A stretch of DNA of 64,000 nt from Pseudisothecium myosuroides (taxonomy: Eukaryota; Streptophyta; Bryopsida; Hypnales; Lembophyllaceae): assembly GCA_951799445.1 (NCBI GenBank), contig OX637292.1, forward strand, positions 5,645,296-5,709,295, in the 5' to 3' direction. The notes beneath the pieces were generated by a model. The model saw only the letters and a list, made by a program, of their open reading frames with translations. It was not told the DNA's origin and made no database searches. Of this stretch, positions 1-11,774 are shown one piece after another (position 1 is the first letter of the stretch; the number at the start of each line of letters is the position of its first letter). A program made the translations under genes and the position numbers.

Positions 1-748
1 CAATATTCTATAGGCTCTAGAGCCTTAAAATTTCTGATTTATTTTATTCATATTCTTATTGTATCTTCTAAATTTAATACTCTTCAAAACAAGATTTTTT
101 TCATAAAATTTGATAAAAATCCCTTATTGCAAAAATTAGAACCCTTCTTTGACTTTGAAATGAACACAAATATCCTAAGCAACTCACAAAATTCTCTTTT
201 TTTGCTAGAATATTTTGTATTTGAGATTTATATGTATACAAAAAGCTTGAATAATTATATTTTGATTAATTAGATGAAAGTTATGAGGAGTTTTATTTCA
301 CAAGCAATCATGAAATCTCTTTTTGAAATAGAAAATAAAAATTTGTAAACACTATTTTCAAAACCTAAGTTTTCTTAATTAAAATTGGTATAGATTGCTT
401 TATACAAGTTGCCACTATTGGGATTGACATTTATAATTCTATATTTAAGTTATTAGTGATTTTGTATTTTTTGTCATATAATAAACATAACATTTTTGGA
501 CCTTCTCCAATGATTACTTTCTAAATTTTACAATACATATAGAATCATTGGAGACCAATTGATCCGTAAAAATCCTTTAAACATTTGTCTTCTTAGTGCT
601 AGTGGTTAAGGCAGCTACTGCCTCATTTTGAGCTCATTGTCATTGTGACATACACTTTGTAATACTGTAAACCATCTATTGATATTAAACAAGAATTTTG
701 CTAAAAGTGTCACATGCAAGGGAAATGTTTTCATGAATATTGCGTGTA
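1..748. other. AT-rich intergenic DNA
   Basis: No gene or strong repeat seen. A small inverted pair CTCCAATGATT (506) / AATCATTGGAGAC (542) is present. Confidence 0.5.
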
Positions 749-1041
749 GGCTATAAAGTAGGTACACCCAAAATCACATCTTGCCTAAAACCGCCATCAT
801 TACTCTTCATACATCTCCAAAATCAATATGTATATATGGTGAAGAAACAATTTTCAAACATCTAGCAAAAAAACTTTGACTCTTCACAACTTTTGCATAG
901 AATATTCAAATATTGCTTTCTTTGGTGCATTGGAACCTCTTTTCACTTGTCAACAAGAAAATATATAAATTTGACCAGTCTAATAATAATAACTAGGTAT
1001 AATAGTAAAAAGTGGCGGCTAAAATTTGAAGGTACGAGCCT
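749..1041. mobile_element. Second copy of the CTAAGGTAGGT MITE
   Basis: Shares ACATCTCCAAAATCA, TTTGCATAGAATATTCAAAT-like and TTGGTGCATTGGAACCTC blocks with the 4.4 kb copy in the same order. Ends are diverged (AAAGTAGGTACACCC on the left, GAAGGTACGAGCC on the right). Confidence 0.55.
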
Positions 1042-1377
1042 TATTATAATATAATTCTTCATAACTTTCCATACTTTCAATGTACCATTCTCAAGTTCTA
1101 TTCAAATTGCAGATTACCGCCTAAGGTGGTAGTACCCATTCCTGTTCGTTTAAACAATTTTGCATAATTGAAGGCATCTTTTGCTAGAAAAAATATTTTT
1201 GCAGTATTGACAATTGAAAATCATCAATTTAAAAATAAAAAATAAAAAAATTGGTTAAGGCATCTAATTTCTATAAATTTTCAAAGTAAAACTTCCTAGG
1301 GCACCTATAACCGCACTTTAATAAAGCTTTCTAGATTTTGAAATGGAAATCTTAAAAAAAGAAACCACCAACCATAA

Positions 1378-2306
1378 TTAACCTTTTAAGTTCTTAGACT
1401 ATGTTTTCCCCCAAAACGCTCGAAAACTGCCATTTTGAGTATGAGTACCGAATTTTGGGAAAAAAACATTTTTGGACACATGTAACTATAGGATCTTGTA
1501 TTATGTTGACTTGAGAACATGTGGAATTTTTTTGAGAATTTTTCACCATGTGGATTGAAAGATATTAGCATTTGAATTGACAAAAATCCTTTTTTTGGCC
1601 CTGCAAAAAACTAGGTAGCTGCATTTCACAAGGTCACATTTGTATGAAAAAACATCCAAAATGGTGGTTACTCTTTGGAATCATTTTTCTCTGCAAGTTG
1701 GCTACATGCTTGAAAAATTTCAAATCATTTGGAATTGTACAACATATAGGAAAAAAATAGTAAGTAGAAAGAAGTAGAGAAGGGTTCAAAACACTACATT
1801 GTTAAGAAGTTAATTATGGAATTGTAAAATGCCAAGCCCAACGGTTGTAATGTTGTAATGAACAATCTAAATCCTAAAATTAATTTTTTTCCAAAAATAT
1901 TGAAAATTGAGTGAAATAAACAACTTCAAAGTTTATTTTAGAGTAGAGAATCCATAACTGCCCACAAACTAAAGTTCCTCATAACTTTTGATTCATTGAT
2001 CGAAATGGAATGATTCAAAGCTTTCCACGTATATATAAATCTTAAAAACCAATTTCAAATTTTTGTTTTTGAAAAAAGTGATTTTTTTTATTTGCTTGAA
2101 TTGCCCAATTACAATAAAAAGTAACATATTAGGCCATAATTTTGACTCCTATGTCCAAATTTCATGAAATTTAGTGCATATGAAAGATATTCCTCGTCCC
2201 ACCTTCTACTAAAATTTGGGCCTAAAATATGCAAATTTCTAGTCATAGGTACCTGCCCAAAATTGCTATGTTGCTAAAAATAGCTAACTAGTCCTTTAGG
2301 GGTTAA
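1378..2306 (+). mobile_element. TTAA-flanked piggyBac-like MITE, degenerate copy
   Basis: Bounded by TTAA at 1378-1381 and 2303-2306. The right end GTCCTTTAGGGG matches the family terminus; the left end is diverged. The interior carries family landmarks (ATAGGATCTTGTA near 1490, a CATAACTTTTGATTCATTGATC block near 1980). Plus orientation is defined as that of the 53.6 kb copy. Confidence 0.6.
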
Positions 2307-3100
2307 GCAATGGGCACAGATTCAAGGTACTTTTGGGTAGACTTTAAGGAAACTTTACAATGAATTAGTGGGTACATGAATGGGAATGGATGCTTCCACC
2401 TGAGCCTCTTTTGATTTTGTAAGGATCGAGGATATAGTTGTATGACGAGCCTCTTGTGGAGTCCGTTTTGCCTCCCCCCCTTCATTTTATCCTTGAAAAA
2501 AATGCAGGTACTTTTTATTTGCAATGCATGAATTTTTTTGCAAATTTTGAGTTCATATTTGCAATCATAGGCCCCAAATTAACTAGGGGAGGTGTAGAGA
2601 AATAGAATTAATACAACACAAAATAAGATTCTTCTTTTTTACATTCACCCTTGGCTGGACCTCCGCAAGAGGTTTGTCATACAACTATAATTGAGCCATC
2701 CATAACCGACCAAATAAGCAACTGTGGACATGATGTGGAGTACTTGAAGGCAAAGGAAAAATTCCTGTAGGTGCAGACACAAAAATGATAGGGATTGCCC
2801 AAATTTTGGTAATTTTATTGCTTGAAGTCAATTTATAGTGAATTTTGCAAGGCAAAAGTTGCACTGAGACCCATGTCCAACATATATAGTCTTGGAAAAC
2901 TACTCACAGAGAGAATAACTCATGTTTGGTGAGTCACGGAAAATGAGGGCCATGTGTCATGGCCCTTGGGTAGGCATGTAGTACTTTAGCCAAGATTAAT
3001 CCCCAAAACAACAATGGAAATGACTCTCACTGTTTGTTGCACTTGAGCCACCTTATTGACTGTACATGGGGTGCTGGTTAGTTTTGGGTGGCTCTACCTC

Positions 3101-3286
3101 AAGGGAGAGGCACCCAATGGCGTCCCTTTCTAGGAAGAGGCGTCATTCTGAAACGCAATTCTAGGTGGACCATACATGGCTTATTATTTTAGTCAAAAAA
3201 TAATAAGCCATGTTTGGTCTGTCTACATTTAGGTTTTGAAATGACGCCCCTTCCCAGAAAGGGACGCCATTGGGTGCCTCTCCCTT
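3101..3286. mobile_element. Foldback MITE, 186 bp, near-complete hairpin
   Basis: AAGGGAGAGGCACCCAATGG at 3101 is the exact inverse of the end at 3286. Pairing continues with mismatches to a central CTTATTATTTT/AAAATAATAAG. It occurs as a single copy here. Confidence 0.8.
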
Positions 3287-3355
3287 ATAAGCTCAACCTT
3301 CTGCAGGTTCTGTCAATGTCATGTCCTTCGTTATTAACAGAAAATTCTGCCAATA

Positions 3356-3951
3356 TTAACCCCTAAAGGACCGAGGGGGGTATTCAGGGAGACATTGTCA
3401 GAAACTATAGTTTTTTGGTACGTTATTCAAAACTGAAAATTGAAACTTTTTTTTGAAACTTCAACCATACAAAACTGAAGAAAAGTATTTTACCAAAGTG
3501 TGGAAAAAATTTCAGCCCATTTGACTGCACGGATTGTAAGATTATAACGTTTGAAGTTAGAAGAAAATGTTTTTTTTTTAAACCGCCCCAACATAGCTAA
3601 CAAAGTTTGACTACTTCGAATGTGATTTGAGTATTAAAATTTGTTTTTTTCTAGACAATTGTATGCCATATTTTATTAGTTACATACATACCAAATTTCA
3701 AAAGTTGATGAGCTTTTTCGCAAAAGATTCTCCAAAGATTCTCAAATTGCCCGAGCTGCCCAAAAAGTTCAGGGCACCATAACTTTTGATCCGGGCACCC
3801 GATCGGAGAAAAAAATAGATTTTCACGAAGGAGGCACATACTTGTACATTGTGTCCAAATTTCATGAACATCTAACCAAAAATGACTTCATAGGAACCTA
3901 CCCGAGATTTCTTGCGTACGTTGAACGGATACTTGGTCCTTTAGGGGTTAA
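3356..3951. mobile_element. TTAA-flanked piggyBac-like MITE, short subfamily (588 bp) with perfect TIR
   Basis: TTAACCCCTAAAGGACC at 3356-3372 is matched exactly, inverted, at 3935-3951, giving a 13-bp perfect TIR plus a TTAA duplication. The interior is only loosely related to the 0.93-kb copies (shared phrases about CATAACTTTTGATCCGGGCACC). There is no coding capacity. Confidence 0.85.
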
Positions 3952-4108
3952 CTCCACTTTGACAGGTTTGTCACTTCTCTGTGCCAGCAAGCTGAAGTTT
4001 TGAAGTTTGATGTCACCTACGTTATAGTCTTCAGTACCGGAACAATTGAATATTAATTTGGAATATCAGTTTTCGCATGACAGCTGGCATTTTGCACGCA
4101 CATCATTA

Positions 4109-4338
4109 TTAACCCTTAAAGGACGAAGGGGTGACCCTCGAAATCATCCTTTTGCATTACCATGAGAATCATTGGCTTAAAAAATTGTAAAAACACTCAT
4201 TGGAAGTCAAGCTACTATAGATGATCTTCCCTTTCTCCACAAAATTTGGAGGATGAATAGTTGCATTTCTGTCTTGCACAGTTTGATTCTCTATCATCCA
4301 TCAGCCATAGAATGGCTGCGTCGACGTTCAAGGGTTAA
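4109..4338. mobile_element. Possible small TTAA-flanked element (222 bp)
   Basis: TTAACCCTTAAAGGAC at the left and GACGTTCAAGGGTTAA at the right give an imperfect inverted pair with TTAA on both sides. Short length and imperfect ends make this a weaker call than its neighbours. Confidence 0.4.
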
Positions 4339-4367
4339 GCAAGGAAAAGGTTCCCCACAGTAAAGAA

Positions 4368-4641
4368 CTAAGGTAGGTATCCCAAAACTGCCACTGAACT
4401 TAAAGCGCCATCTTCAGTGTGTGTACATCTCCAAAATCAGTTATGTACCTCTGTGGAAGAAACGCTTTTAGAACCAAACTTTGTTCCTTCATAACTTTTG
4501 CATACAGTTCAAATGTTGCGTTCTTTGGTGCATTGGAACCTCCTTTCCCTTGCCAATAAGAATATAGAAAAATTTGAACAATCTAATAGTAGTAATTAGG
4601 CACAGGAGCAATTTGTGACGGTTTAAGGACACCTACCTTAG
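4368..4641. mobile_element. TIR MITE, CTAAGGTAGGT ends
   Basis: CTAAGGTAGGT at 4368 is matched exactly by ACCTACCTTAG ending 4641; about 27 bp of imperfect TIR. The interior (CATCTCCAAAATCA, CTTTGGTGCATTGGAACCTC) recurs at 749-1041 and more distantly at 16830-17095. Confidence 0.7.
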
Positions 4642-5414
4642 AGGTAGAATATCCTCAGTCAGTGTTATTATGGATCACCGAAGACACCGTACCTTGCCTG
4701 CACTGGAAATAAATCATTCTGGACGCAAATCATTCTGACCGGAGCCACAACAGCCTTTGCAAACGTATCATAACTTCACGAGTGCCGCAGCAAAGGATTA
4801 CGCACAAAAGAATCTCATTTCGTCCCACTACTGGTACTGTTCTAACGTACCTGCGGATTCCAAGGGTGTTTGAAAAGCGTACCAAAAAGCTGATGGAAAT
4901 TTGGAGATGAAGAAGAGCTATTCTCGCAAACAATTTAGATTTTAGAATGAGGAACATGAACAACTCCCAGTCATTGAACCTCCAATTGATGAGATTCAAT
5001 ATCAGTACCACTACTGGACCAGTAAAAGGGATACGTCCAGCCTTTATTATTTACAACTGCACTCAGCTGACGAGGAGGCAATGTAAATTGTTATAACTCA
5101 GCATTTAAAAAATGAAGAACTACGTCCACTTTTGCATGATTACTTATCTCACTATCCTCTCTAGAAGGAAGCCAGTTCAGGAAGCAATAACAATTCGCTG
5201 ACCAGACTCAGCTCCTTGAATTCAGCAATTCTATACAAGGTTTGATCAGTAGGATAGAGTAAATCTCATCAGTACAGACCATACCGCATGATTATCCTCA
5301 GTAATCTTCACAAGTAGTCACTAAACTACAAATAATATGTACCTTCGCTAAACACGATCACAGGGCTTGAATTCCAAAATATCCCATACTGCACTCGCCC
5401 ACAGAACGAGACGT
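4642..5414. other. Region downstream of the ML-domain gene
   Basis: Probable 3' UTR and terminator region of the minus-strand gene. Composition is less AT-rich than the repeats to its left. ORFs of 70-97 codons show no family match. Confidence 0.4.
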
Positions 5415-8234
5415 CTAAGTGTGTGCCACGGGTGCCTCTCTTTCAGCTGCATTCTTGTGCAGCTCAAGTGGATTGAAGCTCTCCAGAGTTTCGACAACAC
5501 TTCTTTTCCAGACGATACTGAAGTTGATGTTAGCACACGCCAGCAGGTCACCTTCCTCACCCAAAAACTGAAGCCTTATTCTGTAGCTCCCCTGCAAAAC
5601 AGGAAGGAAGATCTTAGGATTACCACGTTGAAAAGAGAAGCCCATAGAAACGAAGCATAAGCTAAATCTAACAATGGGATAATTGAGTTGCCCATTCATA
5701 TGAAACGAAGTTGAGCTGAAAACTTCAAACCCTAAACCATCAATTGCCATCATGAACGGCAAAGCGGCAAAGCGTATTGTTTCTGCCCCAAATTGAAGTG
5801 TTTAGTTTAGGTGTCGCTCCAACGTATCCTCAATATTATCCTCAGAACAACTCTCATTGAATGAAAATTTCAGAAATGCTAATAAAAAATCTTAGGATGT
5901 TGCTATTTCTGTAATTACATGTTGCAATTCCACTACACGTGAAATTAATTCCTTGGATAATGGACCTCAATATCCCACTAGTGCACTGTAACACATGTCT
6001 CAGTTTTCATTTTCATTAGTAGCTTTCACATTTTTGAACCAGCAAGCGTCACAATCTAGAAAACGCATGGCACATACGTGGGGAAACATAGCTATGGTAT
6101 ATTCATTTCGTAGTGTTTAGAAAGAAAGCATCACTGAAAGGAACAGGAAAAGTTGAAGGCAGAGTTAAGAGATCATATATAACTCGGCTAGAACACTCCG
6201 CATGCCTACCGGAGGTGTGATGCCTGGAAGGACTTGCGAGTTAATCAAAACAAAATCGCCAGGAGTGATCGGGCACTGCACTTTGTCGCAGAGGTCAATT
6301 CTCTCCGTATGAACAGTAACGCCATGAAATGCAACACTTACAATCGCACTTCCCTTGGCCATTTCTTTCTCTGAAAAAATTGGAGACATTCTTGGGATTA
6401 AACAAAAAGTATGAAACAAAATGAACCTTGCTAATGCTCATCAGTAAAAAAAAAAATGCATAAATCCCTTGCAAGGAGCATGGATTCTTCCAAAAAGAAT
6501 CAGAAAAAAATCATATATCACAAAAGCCTAATTAAAGGTCTACGAAACACAAACTCAAGAAAAGGCATCCGAATTCTCCAGCCCTGACAAAATAATAGTC
6601 CGAGCACTAACCCGTGTACGCAGGCACCGTGATAGTCATTTCCTCCCCACTGACAACGGGATCAGGGTTGATTGTAACATTTCTCACCACCACATCATAG
6701 TTTGCACGTTTATCTGCACATCAGGAGTGGTCTCAACACAGTACCAACAGCATCTAAACCACTGAATTTTCTATCAAACCAATAAACCAATAATTCATCA
6801 AATCTCAAACCATGTCAAATCAACCCCTCTAGTATAAATGTGGTCAAGAGCCATTTCAGCGTACCCATATGCACTAGACTCATCTCCAAGACAGGCTCAG
6901 ACATACACAAGACCTGACAAGAGATAAGAATGTTTGAATGATGAAAATGAACAGAAATCAGCAAAAACGCAAAACAAATACAAACGAATTCAATCGTCTG
7001 CATCACGCACTCAACCCCAATGTACAGCAAACTACGACCAACTGTGCTTAGACCTAATAATCAGAAAAAAAATTCAGTAGAACGAGAATCACTAGCAATG
7101 CAGTCATTTACAGGCCAGCTACTCGTTGCACACCACAGGATATCGGGTATATATAAGGCCCCGGTAACCACAGACGAAGTAATTAATGCTTGTTCACAAA
7201 ACCTCAAATTGAGATTTCGTGAATAACTCTAAACCAAATGTATTGAAAGATATCTTGAGGAAAGCTCCTGAACATGCACTTCTAACGAGCTATAGAACTC
7301 CTCCTAACACAGAGTATTGAAATCACAGCAAGCAATCAAAGTGTGCGGGAAATATGGCAGCAGACTACACAGAGAACCAACAAGCACGTTGCTTTTTAAA
7401 GATTTCTTGCTCATTTCTGAATCCAACCATGAAAGTTTTTTGGAAAACAAGGAACAATGTCCTTCCAACAAGCCATTACACATCTTCTGATTCTCAACAT
7501 TCAGTTTTCAGAAGTATTAGTTTGCTGGCAGCAAGGCTCAACACCCGCTGCTTGGGTTCCAACAAATAGCAGTATGAAGCTATGAACTCCGTAACTGGTT
7601 TCGGCACCGACGAACTATACAAACGCTTTTACAAAACCGGAGCTCACCAGACTAAACCCGAATCGCATAGCTGCTTAGCCAACTAGGTTTGAAGTGTTGC
7701 CTTCAGAAAACTAAGGGACAAGAAACCTGGTTTGTTACAAGAGATCGACCAATTTTCTGGTGCCTCTATTTTAAACGTTATTCTTCCTCTGTACACCGAT
7801 GATTCAGCGCCACAAACAGGACATCGAATAACAGACATTCCATCGCACCAAGCACACAAACGAAGCAACGAGCATCGATTGCTTTTCAAATCGCGCAAGA
7901 GGAGACAGAAAAGATGGCACTATGAACCCTAGAAACTCACGGAAACAGCGCGAAACAGCGCGAAACGATTGCAATTCGACAAGCTTCTAAACCAAGATTC
8001 AAACAATCGCTTCTCAAACAAACAAAATCGGTCTTCTCATCGGAAACTCCAGAAAATACCAGAGCCCAAAACTCTACCACAACAAACCCTAGAAATACAG
8101 AAGCTCTTCAATCCCCAACTCCAAAACTTACCGCAAAGATGCCACTCGCTAGGTTTAGGAGGAGGAAAAGCGTTAGCCCAAAAGACGAACGAAGCGAGCA
8201 CCACCAACACCAAAGCAGCACCAGATTGCGCCAT
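5415..8234 (-). CDS. ML-domain (MD-2-related lipid-recognition / NPC2-like) secreted protein, 4 exons, 180 aa
   Basis: Coding exons on the minus strand are 8234-8132, 6713-6612, 6370-6210 and 5591-5415 (543 nt including stop), all with GT-AG introns and frame kept throughout. Residues 1-22 are a hydrophobic signal peptide ending in A-N-A, so the product is probably secreted or vacuolar. The mature part matches the plant ML family, known for binding sterols or phospholipids and once annotated as phosphatidylglycerol/phosphatidylinositol transfer proteins. Visible hallmarks are C34-D-K, then NPDPVVSGEE (exon 2), a V-H-x-E strand followed by D-L-C96-x4-C101-P, the GDF and SQxLPGxTPPGSY region, and a late cysteine at C141. 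These cysteines can form the family's conserved disulfides. Plant members are usually about 150 aa; this one has about 30 extra residues after the terminal strand (SIVW), hydrophilic and ending APVAHT. The first ATG at 8234 gives the signal peptide directly. Intron 1 is long (1.4 kb). Family assignment is strong; the ligand is unknown. Confidence 0.9.
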
Positions 8235-9038
8235 CCTCGCCAAACTTCCGATTCTCAAGTGTCACAGCAACGCCGTTTACGATGGCACCACCACTAGCAC
8301 AAGCGTAAAGAACACATTGACGAAGAAAACTAACTGGTTGTACAGCAACAGTGAACTCTCTGGTTGTATACCAACACTTTAAGAATGTGGTGTCGTACAC
8401 GTTACGCCCTGGCCAGTATGAGCGGGCATTGGCGGGTAGGGCAGAGAAACAGGTCCGGCGCAAGATTCAGTAGATTCGGTTCTAACAAATCCGAGCTCAA
8501 TCTGCGAAAGGAGTTTACCAATTTAGGGTTGCAAATGCCGGTTGAAATTGAATGAGCAGCTTCTTGTTGAAATTGCGGCTGCAATCGGTGAGTTCCAGTC
8601 CCGAGTCTTTCGATTGCCGAGCAGATTGTGCTGCATTTTGAGAAGGGCATTTCGTCGCTGTCTGAGTTCCTTTGCTTGTACATCGACCTTTGCTTTAGTC
8701 CTTTGCATTCCTTTACATTCCTTCGCATTTCTTGCATTCTTTCGCGTCCCTTACCGTTGCTTTGCGAAGAGGAGATTTTTTGTTTGGGAGGCCCTGCATT
8801 GAGAAAGTTACATCTAAGTTACATTGAGGAAGTTTGCGTCAGTGCCACCGTGTCCCAGAGCCTCTCATTGCACAGCTGTTTTAAACCTAAGAAACCATTT
8901 TGTTATCAGAATTGAAAATTTTGAGTCTTGCCCCTTTTCGGAGAAAATTCTGACACATTAAACTATTACTTGAATATCCTGAGAAAAAGTTGTGAATTGT
9001 TGAAGATTGAAGGACGGCAGTACGAACTTGGTCTACCA
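8235..9038. other. Upstream region of the ML-domain gene
   Basis: Moderately GC-rich; probable 5' UTR and promoter of the minus-strand gene. Several overlapping short ORFs (8364-8915) look like shadows. A T/C-rich stretch CATTCCTTTACATTCCTTCG lies near 8706. Confidence 0.4.
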
Positions 9039-9191
9039 CGAGTGAATCATGGTTGAGAAACCCATTCGAGGGTGGTCACTTTATTAATTTAAGAAACGCC
9101 CGAGGGCAGTACACGCCCGAGGGCAGGGAGGAGGACAAGATCTAACGCCCGAGGGCTGGTGAAGTGAACACCCAACGAGTGAATCATGGTT
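9039..9191. promoter_or_regulatory. GC-rich repeated motif in the divergent promoter region
   Basis: ACGCCCGAGGGC occurs three times (9096-9107, 9113-9124, 9145-9156); its core GCCCGAGGGC is near-palindromic. The block is bracketed by a direct repeat CGAGTGAATCATGGTT at 9039-9054 and 9176-9191. It lies between two divergent genes (ML-domain gene starting at 8234, dehydrogenase at 9805). Regulatory role is inference. Confidence 0.35.
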
Positions 9192-9469
9192 CTATGATAG
9201 GAATGGTTTCACCTTTCGATTTCACCCACAATGATTCTTTCCAAATCCAGTCCTCCACAATGCTGACCTCCAACATCTCTCTCCTCAAAGTACCGTAAAA
9301 GAAACTTTGAAATCACCAACTTTCTTGTCGTGAACTAGTCTTGCATTATTCTTTCTGCATTCTGACACCCTCTGATGTATGTTCTGAAGTCATCAACCAA
9401 TGTATTTGGATGATACTTGCATTGTAACTTAATGGGTGACTTTTCAACGCAAGTGCTCTACGTCTGTAA

Positions 9470-9760
9470 TCCATCTTGGAATGCAATCTTTGCGTTGTTT
9501 TTACTGCAGTTCAGTTTTGTGGGCTTTTTTTGTCGTGGGCTGCTATCTTAGTGTTGTGTTTTCTGCAGTTTTGTGGTTCTGCATCTTGGAATCCAATCTT
9601 TGTGTTTTTCTCTGCCGTTTTGTGTGTGTGGGGGATATCTCTTGGAATCCAATCTTACTGTTGCGTTTTCTGCAGCTTTGTGGGCTTTTTTGTCGTGGGC
9701 GGCAACCTTCGTGATTTTGATTCTTTTCGCGTGCCATCTTGAACTACAATCTTTTGTGTT
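9470..9760. repeat. Imperfect T-rich tandem repeat in the dehydrogenase upstream region
   Basis: TCTTGGAATSCAATCTT occurs at 9474, 9584 and 9640 with a degraded fourth near 9737; TTTGTGGGCTTTTTTTGTCGTGGGC-like blocks follow two of them. It lies directly before the start codon, so it is probably 5' UTR or core promoter. ORFs here are shadows. Confidence 0.6.
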
Positions 9761-9804
9761 GCACAGTCAGTCCAGCACCGTCGTGAGCACCCTTGCTCGT
9801 GGCC

Positions 9805-11774
9805 ATGGGGGGAGGTCCAGTGTCGCCCGGGCGTCGCGACGAAGTCGTCCTCATCACGGGCTGTTCGGACGCCGGGATCGGCGCCGCCCTTGCCCTGGAG
9901 TTTCACTCCAGCGGCTTCACAGTAGTGGCGACGTCGCGGTCGCTGAGCACCATGGGCAGCTTGCGCCACCAGCAGCACATGGAGCTTCTGGAGCTCGACC
10001 TCCTGTCGCTGGACAGCATCGAGGCAGCCGTGGCGTCCGTCATGGCCATGTATGGACGGATCGACATCCTCGTCAACAATGCGGGCATGCCGTGCACCGC
10101 GCCCCTCGCGGAGATCCCTATCGAAGTCGTCGACAAAGTGTACCGCACCAATTGCCTCGGTATGTATCGACGCCCCCATTTCTCTTGAATATTGCATATC
10201 AGTCTTTCGCGATCTCGAGTTTCTAAGCGGAGTTAACAGGACGAGCAACTCCATTAGTTCAAATTTCTCGCCATTAGGTTGTTTCGCGGTCGGCAGGACG
10301 ATCGACTCCATTTTAGTTTTTCAAGATTTTCAAATTTCTCTTACTTGAGGTTTCACTGTTTGCAAGGACAAGCCACTCCATTAGTTCCTCATAATTTTTT
10401 ATTTTCTCTCGCTATGAGGTTTCAGGATAAGCCACTCACTCCATTAGTTCTTCAAGATTTGCAAATTTCTCGCTGTTTGTTTGTTCCATGCCCCTAATTT
10501 GTCGTTAATTTCTGAATTGTGAGGTTCAGGCTGGTTGTCCAATGTTCAACCGGTTTCACATCTTTCTTACTTGGGCAATGGCTCCACATGGAATTGATTG
10601 TTGCTGGGTTGACGTTGCTTGAGTGCGCACTGGCTCGTCCTCTTGTTAATCACCTAATAATGTGATAATCGCTGATCGAAGTTTCCGTATTGGTGACTCA
10701 CGAGTTCATCTTGATTCTCTTGCAGCGTCCGTTTCTCAAGGTCTGAAAATCATAAATGTGTCGCATGTTGCAGGTCCCATTATGTTGATTCAAGCGGTCG
10801 TGCCGCACATGGTTGTGAAAGGGAAGGGCAAGATTGTGAACGTTGGCAGCATTGTCAGTCTCGCAACTGGTCCTTTTACTGGCGTCTACGGGGCTTCCAA
10901 GGCCGCGTTGCATGCCAGCACGGAAGCTTTGAGGTGAGTGTTCAAACACACAGAATGATTGCATGGTTACTTACATTCTGGAAATCAGCTAATTAGGTGT
11001 TTAGCCCATCTGGGAGGATTTGGGTATCCAAGATTCAGCGATCCTCTAACTCTTACTTTTTTTTTCCACATTTCCAGTAAACCTAAAGTATATACCCTAT
11101 GCCTTGCAATTCCTTTCGATCGATGGCATGCTTGGAGTGGTCTACCTAACCCCTAAAACCATGAGTACCACCCTTCCATAGTGCATTGTGCGTTCTATTG
11201 TTGGTTTTTGGTTACCACATGAGCTTGGATTTAGTCTGTCAAGTTCACCATTTGAAAGCAAACTCTCAGCTCACTGTGACGCATGAGTCACGAGTTATCA
11301 TGTTTCAGGCTGGGAATACATGCCACAAGGTTCTAAAGCTGCAGAGTCCTAGGCCCATGTTTTGTTTTGTTTTGAAAAAACTATACAATTCTCACGTTAT
11401 TTGTTTGCAGGTTGGAGTTGAAGCCCTTCGGCCTCGACGTCATGCTTCTGATTCCTGGAGGCGTGGTCACGGGCCTGGCCTCGAAGAGCGTGGACATCCT
11501 GCGGAGCAATCTGAGCTCCCTCCAAATCTTCAAACCTTACCAGGAGTATCTGCTGCAACGGGCCATGCTGTCCCATCATCCCAAATCCACCCCAGCGCCA
11601 TTGTTCGCCAAGAAGGCCGTGGCCGCTATCCTCGCCAGACAGACTCCTGCGAGCTTCGTCTATGGCTTCCTTTCTGGGATTTACCGCGTTCTCTACTACT
11701 GCCCCTACTGGATTCGAGATTGGTGGTTCAACTCGAAGCTGCCCCAGGGGATCATTCGGAAGAAGCAGGAGTAG
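9805..11774 (+). CDS. Short-chain dehydrogenase/reductase, Ayr1-like (NADPH-dependent 1-acyldihydroxyacetone-phosphate reductase family), 3 exons, 292 aa
   Basis: Exons are 9805-10159, 10774-10933 and 11411-11774 (879 nt with stop). The start at 9805 (GCCATGG context) places the Rossmann motif near the N-terminus as in the family. Visible classical SDR features: cofactor loop TGCSDAGIG (18-26), an Arg after the second strand (ATSRS, R45) that favours NADPH, D65 in LELDLLS, NNAG (91-94), N116, catalytic S144 in NVGSI, and Y157-x3-K161 in VYGASK. The segment after helix 6 (LELKPFGLDVMLLIPGGV) and the C-terminal stretch with YGFLSGIYR fit the plant homologues related to yeast Ayr1, which reduces acyl-DHAP to lysophosphatidic acid in ether-lipid and glycerolipid synthesis at the ER or lipid droplets. 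The hydrophobic, aromatic C-terminal segment (about 255-280) could anchor it to membrane. Substrate is inferred from family only. Exon 1 is markedly GC-rich against its AT-rich surroundings. Confidence 0.92.
10235..10475. repeat. Tandem repeat inside dehydrogenase intron 1
   Basis: Four units beginning AGGACRAGCSACTCCATTAG at about 10239, 10296, 10367 and 10424, most followed by TTCAAGATTTGCAAATTTCTC. Spacing is 57-71 bases. Confidence 0.65.

Noticed and set aside
9655..10311. Long ORF opposite the dehydrogenase exon 1 (218 codons)
   Set aside because: It is antisense to a well-supported exon and has no family similarity; GC-rich exons commonly give open antisense frames.
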